15,754 nt of DNA, taken from NCBI GenBank assembly GCA_938022345.1, contig CALIEP010000116.1:1-15754 (forward strand), written 5' to 3'. The notes beneath the pieces are model-generated. The model worked only from the letters and a program-made list of their open reading frames with translations, ran no database searches and was not told the DNA's origin. The position numbers and the translations under genes were made by a program. Source of the DNA: an uncultured Actinomyces sp. Its GTDB lineage: Bacteria; Actinomycetota; Actinomycetes; Actinomycetales; Actinomycetaceae. Below are positions 1 to 5,701 of this stretch, piece after piece (position 1 is the first letter of the stretch; each line of letters begins with the position of its first letter).

Positions 1-1
1 G

Positions 2-583
2 AGCGCCTCGAAGACTGGAACTGCCGGAGCAAAGGGCGCGGCTGGCAGCGCAAATGGCGCGGCAGGCAGCGCGAATGGCACTACCGGCAGCGCGAAGGGC
101 GCGGCTGGCACCACCGCAAAGGGAACTTCGGCGGCAGCTGGTACGCGGACCGCTGGCGTTGGTCCCCGCGGGACAACGACCGCTCAGGGCGCTGCAACTA
201 CCTCGGCACGAGGCGGCGCCTCCTCTGCAAAGGCAGGAGCGGCTACTTCTGCTAAGGGTGCCGCTTCCGCTGCGAAGGCTGGAAGCTCATCGGCTTCTAC
301 TGGCGTGAAGGGCAGCGCAGCTGCTGGCGGAAACGCGACAGCTGGAGCCTCGGCTGGACGTGCGGCTTCTTCAGCTATGGGACGCGGCGCTTTTGGCGGC
401 GTTCCTGCTGCAACCGCTTCGAAGGAAGAAAAGGAGCGCGCAAAGCGCCAGGCACTGGCGGGCTTCAAGGCCGTTCGCGTCGATGGCGTTGAGGAGCAGG
501 TTCCTGTAGCCGCTGGGCTTTCGGCTGGCAGCGCAGCTGCATTGAAGCCGGTCGCCGCACGCGATCAGGGCGACCAGTGGTGA
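2..583 (+). CDS. C-terminal part of an Ala/Gly/Ser/Thr-rich low-complexity protein (start outside window)
   Basis: The frame is open from the first complete codon (position 2) to TGA at 581-583, so at least 193 residues are seen and the true start lies upstream. The first ~135 residues are almost only Ala, Gly, Ser and Thr with scattered Lys and Arg, built from degenerate repeats such as GAAGSANG, GTTGSAKG and GAASAAKAG. A short charged segment (KEEKERAKRQ) follows, then a less repetitive tail ending ARDQGDQW. Long disordered Gly/Ala-rich C-terminal regions with a short acidic or charged tail occur in actinobacterial PPE-like and other ESX-associated proteins, and the nearby type VII genes make that reading attractive, but no folded domain is visible. 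The codons are rich in GCG, GCT and GGC, as in the core genes here. An intrinsic terminator follows 14 bases after the stop, so this is the last gene of its transcript. It could also be a cell-wall or nucleoid-associated protein with a disordered tail. Confidence 0.75.
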   Translation, partial: SASKTGTAGAKGAAGSANGAAGSANGTTGSAKGAAGTTAKGTSAAAGTRTAGVGPRGTTTAQGAATTSARGGASSAKAGAATSAKGAASAAKAGSSSASTGVKGSAAAGGNATAGASAGRAASSAMGRGAFGGVPAATASKEEKERAKRQALAGFKAVRVDGVEEQVPVAAGLSAGSAAALKPVAARDQGDQW

Positions 584-597
584 TTTTTTCGTGAAGT

Positions 598-635
598 GAG
601 GCGCGAGACCGTGGGTCTCGCGCCTCTTTCATTTC
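598..635 (+). terminator. Intrinsic terminator after the low-complexity gene
   Basis: Positions 598-610 and 614-626 form a perfect 13-bp GC-rich stem (core GGCGCGAGACC / GGTCTCGCGCC) with a 3-base GTG loop. It is followed on the plus strand by the pyrimidine-rich TTTCATTTCTC. The placement 14 bases after the stop at 583 and before the next gene's own ribosome binding site fits Rho-independent termination. Confidence 0.85.
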
Positions 636-691
636 TCACGCTGATTCAGCTCGGTATATCGTGAGGGTGTTGTCCTATTCAAGGAGGAAAA

Positions 692-982
692 ATGAAGGTT
701 TTCACTGTCGAATACCGTTACGTCACTGACCGCGACGAGGAAATGGCCGAGGTCCGCCCCACGCATCGTGCATTCAATGGCGAGCTTGCAGCTCAGGGCC
801 GTCTGATTGCCGCAGGCCCCTACACGGGCACGCATGATGCGTTGATCATTGTGCGAGCTGAAGATACCGCGGGAGCTTTGGAGCTACTGGAAGCCGACCC
901 GTTTAATCAGGCAGGTTTCATTGCCGAGCGCATCCCCCGAGAGTGGAACCCCGTGATCGGGAGCATCCCGGCGGAGGGGTAA
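692..982 (+). CDS. YciI-like (YCII-related) protein, 96 aa
   Basis: This is a small single-domain protein of the YCII-related family (ferredoxin-like alpha/beta fold, usually ~90-100 aa), so the length is normal. Family features are visible: an N-terminal strand (KVFTVEYRY), a conserved His at residue 25 followed by a helix, the AAQGRLIAAGPY turn at about 33-44, a second strand (ALIIVRAED) and the DPF motif at residues 69-71 near the second helix. Some relatives have dehalogenase-like or muconolactone isomerase-like activity, but most have no known substrate, so no reaction can be assigned. The ATG is chosen because AAGGAGG at 681-687 lies 4 bases upstream of it, an excellent ribosome binding site. 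The gene sits alone between an upstream terminator and the decayed IS and appears unrelated to the secretion genes. Confidence 0.88.
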   Translation: MKVFTVEYRYVTDRDEEMAEVRPTHRAFNGELAAQGRLIAAGPYTGTHDALIIVRAEDTAGALELLEADPFNQAGFIAERIPREWNPVIGSIPAEG

Positions 983-1013
983 ACTCCTGTTGATTTTACT
1001 CGTGGGGCAGGAC

Positions 1014-1899
1014 GGTCAGATTCTTGGAGAAATCGCAACGATCCTCACGTTGCTAACAACACACTAAGCCGCTGCCTAGGCGCATCTTGGTCTAAGGTTT
1101 TACGGAGATAGTCGTTGAGCTGGGCGGCTGTTGCGTCCAGGTCTGCTTCGATCAGGGGCGATAGGTCGGTGTTTTCGTGCATGTATTGGCACTGAGTTCG
1201 GTTTGTATTCTCATTAGTACCACGCTGCCAGGGAGAGCATCCCACGAGAGTTCAGACAGCGGATTTGCCTTTAATTCCAGCGATTAACTCGCTTTCCCAA
1301 TACCGAGGAATGCCCGGTCCTTAACACCGCCAGGCCGCTCGCTGAGCCTCACCATAAGGTCTTCAAACCGAGGCCACACCTAACAGGCGGATCCGGTCGG
1401 AGGCCTACGAGTTCACTCTCTATATACGTCAAGAGCGAAGTCGTAGCGCGGGGCGCCTTTAGTCTGAATGAAGATTGACTGATAGAACATTTCCACGAAC
1501 GCTTTCACAGTCGGATTGTCTGGGATACGTCGAAGTAAGTAGGCGCAGATCTACTCTGGACTCCACCTGGCCGCGACCTTTCCCCAGATGATGCTCCACG
1601 ATCACGGATCGGCACATTTGCATGCTTAAGCGCGTTTGAGATGTTCACTACCTTCCCGCATATGAGCACATATACGGGCGATAAATCCCATGTGTGATGT
1701 TATTGCGGGCTAGTTCCCTGCTCATGGTAGAAACCGAACGTCCTAAACACTGGACTATCTGACTCATCGAAATACCCTGCATGTGCCAGTTAGCGATAAG
1801 CATCTCTTCTTCTAAAGAAATAAATCGGTTACTTACCTAGCGGGGACCACAGTTCATATATAGATACGGTACCAGTCAGTTTGCGGCGCAATCTTGACA
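1014..1899 (-). mobile_element. Decayed IS30-family insertion sequence, approximate limits
   Basis: The core is the broken IS30-family transposase at 1045-1857. Candidate terminal inverted repeats lie just outside it. Reading inward from the left, positions 1015-1032 show GTCA, GATT, seven bases, AAA. Reading inward on the minus strand from about 1898, the pattern is GTCA, an extra A, GATT, seven bases, AAA. These limits give about 0.89 kb. Adding back the roughly 65-75 codons missing from the transposase core brings it near 1.1 kb, the usual size of IS30 elements. The repeats are imperfect and no clear target duplication was found, so the boundaries are tentative although the IS30 identity is firm. 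Confidence 0.45.
1045..1857 (-). pseudogene. IS30-family transposase, frameshifted and internally deleted
   Basis: Read on the minus strand from an ATG at 1857, the frames together spell a recognisable IS30 transposase. First comes a helix-turn-helix region (ISLEEEMLIANWHMQGISMS, then GRSVSTMSRELARNN) with a TAG six codons after the ATG. A shift to another frame follows near 1622-1670, then KVAARWSPE with TAG in place of the usual Gln, then FYQSIFIQTKGAPR and RFEDLMVRLSERPGGVKDRA. A shift back near 1320 gives PRYWESELIAGIKGKSAV, a TGA, then TLV, joined directly to CSPWQRGTNENTN and a C-terminal stretch with TDLS and AAQLN. The first catalytic Asp (family WEGDLI) reads Glu here. The segment holding the second catalytic Asp, normally between TLV and HSPWQRG, is missing. 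The element therefore cannot encode an active transposase. The 1045-1245 stretch alone would look like a 66-aa protein but is only the tail. Confidence 0.9.
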
Positions 1900-2167
1900 C
1901 ACTCGCCCCTTCGACTTGAACGCGTTCTCCCGTTACCCCACACCTTGCCCATACCTTTTGAAACACTTGCCTGCGTGGGTTGCTTGGTTAAAAGGTTCAA
2001 ACCAACAGCAAGAGCTTGCACATAAACAAGATGCTGAGCTTTACAAGCTTCATGACGGGAGGAGTACGTACCCCATGAAAAACGCGACCAAAACTAGCTG
2101 CAACACGCCCCAATCATTCAGACCGTGTTGCAGCTACTACTAGAATCCTGCAAGTTGCCTGAATCAA
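1858..2167. other. Non-coding stretch between IS remnant and the large DUF6571-like gene
   Basis: About 310 bases without a convincing gene. It holds the possible right end of the IS (to about 1899) and the terminator hairpin at 2095-2136. A plus-strand frame from TTG 1916 to 2143 has no ribosome binding site and no recognisable protein. A 22-codon sub-frame from ATG 2075, with GGGAGGAG at 2057-2064, overlaps the terminator and is treated as a doubtful observation. Confidence 0.6.
2088..2136 (-). terminator. Intrinsic terminator of the downstream (989-aa) cassette
   Basis: Positions 2095-2107 and 2124-2136 are a perfect 13-bp inverted repeat (TAGCTGCAACACG / CGTGTTGCAGCTA) around a 16-base loop. 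Read on the minus strand it lies 31 bases past the stop at 2168 and is followed by GTTTTGG and, a little further, GTTTTTC. The plus-strand side has no T tract, so it serves the minus-strand cassette. Confidence 0.7.
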
Positions 2168-5137
2168 TTACTTATTCGAATAGTTATCCCTTGCGCCCTT
2201 CAGGAACTCGTCTGCAGCTTTCTGATTAGCATTAATCTCATGCTGCAATTGTCCCAAAGCTGTAAGATCCGTCTTAAAATCAGGATTAGGACGATCATTA
2301 CCCAAGTACTCTAGATACGCCTCACGCTGATCTGGTGTCAGCTGGTCCAGTGACGGAACTGAAGAAGCCATCGAATCGAGACCATTCTTGGCCCCCGATT
2401 TCCTCAGGAACTCTCGATCCAACTGTTCCTTCGTCATGCCCGATGCGCCCGGAAGCTCTCCCCCGCGTTCAAGGAACATTCTATCGACTTCATCCTTAAT
2501 TGAACTAGTCGTAGTTAGCTCTTGATGAATTCGCTGCGCAACGCCTTTCTCTGTCAAATCAGTTGGCATGTAAGCGTCAAGGACGGGATCCTTCAGTACC
2601 TCAACGCCAAGCCCCACTACTGCACCAGCAGGAAGCTTATCTAACGGAATATGATCCACCGCAAAATCAATTACACCGCGTGCGGTCTTATTACGCTGAA
2701 CAATCTCATCATCCGCAGCAATCCCCGTGTTAGTCAGTGCTTGATCCAAACCGCTAATCAATGTCTGCCAACCAGATGTTTGCCTTGCAGTATTTTCAGC
2801 CCAGCCTTCTCCGTATGGTACATTCATTGCTCGCCGGAGATCCACTTTGTAGCCCGCCCACGCGTTATCACCAATTGCTTGCAGGGCTGGCGGACGTCCA
2901 TTGTAATTGTTATCCGATAGATCATCCGGGGTATCAGCACCTGGTTGATCGTAAATCAGATCTGTAAATAATCCGGTCCGCGAGAACATTCGCTTCAGAT
3001 CTTCATTATTGATATCCAACATCGAGTACCCAGTATACGGATTCGTTGCGTTACCAGTTCCGCCTATTCCTTCCGTGTCATCGAGAGCTGCAGCAAGTTC
3101 ACCCACACGCGGCGCGATAACAGAACCTAACCACGAACGCATCCTACTGTTGTTACTTCCGAATTGATCTTCACCAGTTGGAAATTTATCTACACGAGTT
3201 GGAGCAACATCCGTATGATGGTCGAGGCCGTCTTGGTATCCAAGCATAAAATTCTGTGCAACTACTGCACGCGCACGATCGTCAACCGTCCAACGGTCGT
3301 AGGCACGCTGCGCAGCTTTGAAGTGAGGATCATCTTCTCCAAATGCATAGTCGCTCGGTTCCGGAGCGTACCTCGGCTCGGGAGTATGCTTGGAAGCATC
3401 GTTTAGCATATTCCCAAATACTTCACCACCGTCAAGGTAGGCTCCGTAATCATAAACAGCGCCACCTCGCCACCCGGTGAGGTAACGGACCATGTTAATC
3501 GGTTTCGGGTCTGGGACCTTAGTCATTACAGGTGTACCGTCAGGATTGTACCTGAGCTCGCCGAACAAATTTTTTTCTTGTACTTCCTTGTAATTGAACG
3601 GGGTATCGACATCGAATAAGGTGTCTGAATTTAGAACCTTCGTCAATGCTTGAAGCCGTCGATCCTCGCTCTGCTGAAGAATAGCGTCGGTGTTCTTCTC
3701 AAGGTAATCCGGAGTATCGGAAAGCTCAAAAATACTCTGCAAGGGGTCCGAATGTAACTTATATTCGTCAATGCCTTCATTAGGAATAAGCGTAGAAGTC
3801 GTAGGCGCCCCCGGACGAACCGCTGCGCGTTCCCATCCTGCAGTATCATGATCCCACTTCACCATGTCTGCAAACACCGAAGGACTTCCACTTTGGTCGT
3901 CATAGAAACGCGGGCCGAGAGTCAGAGAGGTATTTTCGCGCCCTGCATATCCTGCCAGCATGCCGAAAATATCGTAGCCTTGCCAAGCCTTTTCCTTATT
4001 CAGATCCGAAGTATGATCTGGATAGAATTTCCAGCCTGTATCTTTTAACTCTGCAAGCTTTGCTTGGTAGATCTTTTCAACACCAATTCCTTCTTTACCT
4101 ACCAACGCATCCGACAGCATGTCAAATGATTTTTGAGTGCCGACCATCGAGTCAGAAAGGTTACTTCCCCCCGTCGACAACACCATCAACGTACCTAAAT
4201 TCTTATTGAAAAGATACGAGTCTTCTTTGTGCTGACTGCCGTCGGCCTCCCTTTGGTCACCTGCATCCCGAGCGGCAAGCGCAGCAGTATTAAGGTCATC
4301 CATGCTCACGTGTTCGGCAACTGCGGTTGCATAGAACGGATTCCCCAAATACTCCCCATACTTTTCATTAAATTCTTTGACATCTTGAAGCGTCATTGGT
4401 CGTTTCTTGAGAGCATCCGCAATCTCTGGAGCAATCTCTTGCGCATGAGCCCACTGCGCTGCACCACTAACCGTTGGCATAGTCTCCGGATCGAACATAG
4501 CGGCGCCGATCGCACCGCGCCCTCTTGCGCCAACCTCATCTGGCACAATTTTTTGTCGCTGCGCATTAATACTATTTGCGGCATCACCCGCCTGTCCGTC
4601 GAGCTCGTCGATCTTACTCGTGTATTTTCCGGTCAGTTCTTCTTGCTTCGCTTCCAATTTCTTCTCAGCGTCCGAGATAGTAACATCCCAAGGGGCAATT
4701 GCTCCAGTTTTAGTGTACTTACAGCCAGTTCCATCGGGATTGCAAAAAACCGTACAAACATGGTTTTTACGGTCTGCCTCAGCCTGAGCGACGGTACTCT
4801 TGTAATCGGAAACAGCTTGATCCCAGTCACCCTGCCAAGAGCGAATCTCCGATTCCGCCGCGGCAACGTCTTCAGCCCAACTGCCGATGGGAGTCGCGAC
4901 CTGGAGGAATACGTCGGCAACTTCGTCGACTCGTCCACCTAGACTCTTAATTTCCGCAGAAGCAGCATCAGCTGCTGCCCCCGTCCACTCCTCAGGAGTC
5001 TTGTCCTTATTCTGCACCACTTGGCTATTCCGGATAGCAGTGCCTTGATTTTCGACATGTCCTTTAAGGGCCAAGGCGTTCATATTTACGCCAGGCAGCA
5101 ACTTTAGGGCCTCAAGCCCGGATCTCAAATCAACCAT
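2168..5137 (-). CDS. Large DUF6571-like protein with N-terminal WXG-type helical domain, 989 aa (cassette 2)
   Basis: Candidate type VII secretion substrate. The N-terminal ~200 residues are predicted all-helical: a helix, the W51-T-G53 turn typical of WXG100-like helical hairpins, then two long charged helices at about 85-126 and 152-196 that look coiled-coil. Between them is an inserted loop with Cys 128, 132 and 139 and the segment NPDGTG. Residues ~205-720 resemble the actinobacterial DUF6571 layout: FNEKYGEYLGNP (256-267), FNKNLGTLMVLSTGGSNLS (310-328), GYDIFGMLAGYA (387-398), ELSDTPDYL (471-479), VRYLTGWRGGA (550-560), DRARAVVAQNFMLGYQDGLD (620-639) and RSWLGSVIAPRVGELAAAL (667-685). 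The C-terminal ~190 residues are less conserved and charged. There is no signal peptide or clear membrane helix, as expected for a type VII substrate. The start is ATG at 5137, sharing one base with the TGA of the 114-aa gene (TGATG), so translation is coupled. It is collinear with the 945-aa protein upstream. A toxin role is possible but no catalytic motif is visible. Confidence 0.85.
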   Translation of the reverse strand: MVDLRSGLEALKLLPGVNMNALALKGHVENQGTAIRNSQVVQNKDKTPEEWTGAAADAASAEIKSLGGRVDEVADVFLQVATPIGSWAEDVAAAESEIRSWQGDWDQAVSDYKSTVAQAEADRKNHVCTVFCNPDGTGCKYTKTGAIAPWDVTISDAEKKLEAKQEELTGKYTSKIDELDGQAGDAANSINAQRQKIVPDEVGARGRGAIGAAMFDPETMPTVSGAAQWAHAQEIAPEIADALKKRPMTLQDVKEFNEKYGEYLGNPFYATAVAEHVSMDDLNTAALAARDAGDQREADGSQHKEDSYLFNKNLGTLMVLSTGGSNLSDSMVGTQKSFDMLSDALVGKEGIGVEKIYQAKLAELKDTGWKFYPDHTSDLNKEKAWQGYDIFGMLAGYAGRENTSLTLGPRFYDDQSGSPSVFADMVKWDHDTAGWERAAVRPGAPTTSTLIPNEGIDEYKLHSDPLQSIFELSDTPDYLEKNTDAILQQSEDRRLQALTKVLNSDTLFDVDTPFNYKEVQEKNLFGELRYNPDGTPVMTKVPDPKPINMVRYLTGWRGGAVYDYGAYLDGGEVFGNMLNDASKHTPEPRYAPEPSDYAFGEDDPHFKAAQRAYDRWTVDDRARAVVAQNFMLGYQDGLDHHTDVAPTRVDKFPTGEDQFGSNNSRMRSWLGSVIAPRVGELAAALDDTEGIGGTGNATNPYTGYSMLDINNEDLKRMFSRTGLFTDLIYDQPGADTPDDLSDNNYNGRPPALQAIGDNAWAGYKVDLRRAMNVPYGEGWAENTARQTSGWQTLISGLDQALTNTGIAADDEIVQRNKTARGVIDFAVDHIPLDKLPAGAVVGLGVEVLKDPVLDAYMPTDLTEKGVAQRIHQELTTTSSIKDEVDRMFLERGGELPGASGMTKEQLDREFLRKSGAKNGLDSMASSVPSLDQLTPDQREAYLEYLGNDRPNPDFKTDLTALGQLQHEINANQKAADEFLKGARDNYSNK

Positions 5138-5481
5138 CAGAAACGCTCCACTCCAAGATTTGCCGCTGCAGCACGGGCTTTGTCGTAGTTATAGCTTTCA
5201 GTTTCATCAGCATCTTGTGCAAAATCAGCAGCACCAGAACCCAACTCTGAACAAGCATCCGAACACTCTAATACCGCCGGACTCATGTAATCACGAAAAT
5301 TTTCAAGAGCTTGCCTTAATGCAGCGACCCCAACATTGTCACCAGACGGAAGATCGGGAGCAACACCCACTAGATTCAGCTTCCCCACAGCAGCACCCAA
5401 TTGCGCCAAGTTCTCTGCGTCGGTCCATTGGTCTTTCATCACAATGCCTAAGGCATAGCGATCATATGTAAAAGTTGACAT
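5137..5481 (-). CDS. Small helical ESX-type partner protein, 114 aa (cassette 2)
   Basis: Length and helical pattern resemble the WXG100/EspC-type small proteins of type VII loci, but no W-x-G turn is present. What can be seen is a DQWTDA motif at residues 17-22, a Gly/Pro linker around 38-50, one amphipathic helix at ~53-79 containing YMSPAVLECSDA, and a second at ~82-110 ending YNYDKARAAAANLGVERF. It is a paralog of the 119-aa protein upstream, sharing DQWTDA, the M-x3-VLE-x-SDA and LGSG segments and the RAA...LGVE tail. ATG at 5481 follows GAGAGG with a 6-base gap. The stop overlaps the next ATG by one base, suggesting the two products are made together and may bind each other. The tail has Tyr-x-x-Asp rather than the canonical Tyr-x-x-x-Asp/Glu export signal. 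The function as a secreted partner or chaperone is inferred from context. Confidence 0.8.
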   Translation of the reverse strand: MSTFTYDRYALGIVMKDQWTDAENLAQLGAAVGKLNLVGVAPDLPSGDNVGVAALRQALENFRDYMSPAVLECSDACSELGSGAADFAQDADETESYNYDKARAAAANLGVERF

Positions 5482-5528
5482 CTAAAACCTCTCAGCGCGC
5501 GCCCGGCAAGCACGGAGCCCCGTCGATC

Positions 5529-5557
5529 ATGTAATTGCAAGAACTATAACATTTCAA
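5529..5557 (-). promoter_or_regulatory. Possible promoter for cassette 2
   Basis: On the minus strand TTGAAA (5557-5552) and TTACAT (5534-5529) are separated by 17 bases, about 48 bases before the ATG at 5481. A TATAGT at 5548-5543 is an alternative -10. The -35 match is good and the -10 match poor. The region is AT-rich and lies after the upstream cassette's terminator, where a promoter would be needed. Confidence 0.3.
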
Positions 5558-5571
5558 CCTTAAGAGATACT

Positions 5572-5606
5572 AAAAGAGTGCTGCCTGCGGGAAAATCCCG
5601 CAGGCA
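5572..5606 (-). terminator. Intrinsic terminator of the upstream (945-aa) cassette
   Basis: TGCCTGCGGGA (5582-5592) and TCCCGCAGGCA (5596-5606) form a perfect 11-bp GC-rich stem with an AAA loop. On the minus strand it lies about 95 bases after the stop at 5702 and is followed by GCACTCTTTTAG. It separates the two cassettes into independent transcription units. Confidence 0.75.
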
Positions 5607-5701
5607 ACAGCCTTCAAATAGTTCGGGTAGGCGAAATTAGACGACGTATTCCCGAATCCTTGACATCCTCGGCAATCTACAACAAGTAAAATCCACTAGC
5701 C

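Noticed and set aside
1045..1245. 66-aa minus-strand ORF as an independent small gene
   Set aside because: It is the C-terminal tail of the IS30 transposase remnant (PWQRGTNENTN).
1916..2143. 75-codon frame starting with TTG at 1916
   Set aside because: No ribosome binding site before the TTG, no recognisable domain, and it runs through the terminator hairpin.
4229..4942. 237-codon plus-strand open frame inside the 989-aa gene
   Set aside because: It lies antisense to a gene with a clear paralog and conserved motifs. It has no ribosome site and no recognisable protein.
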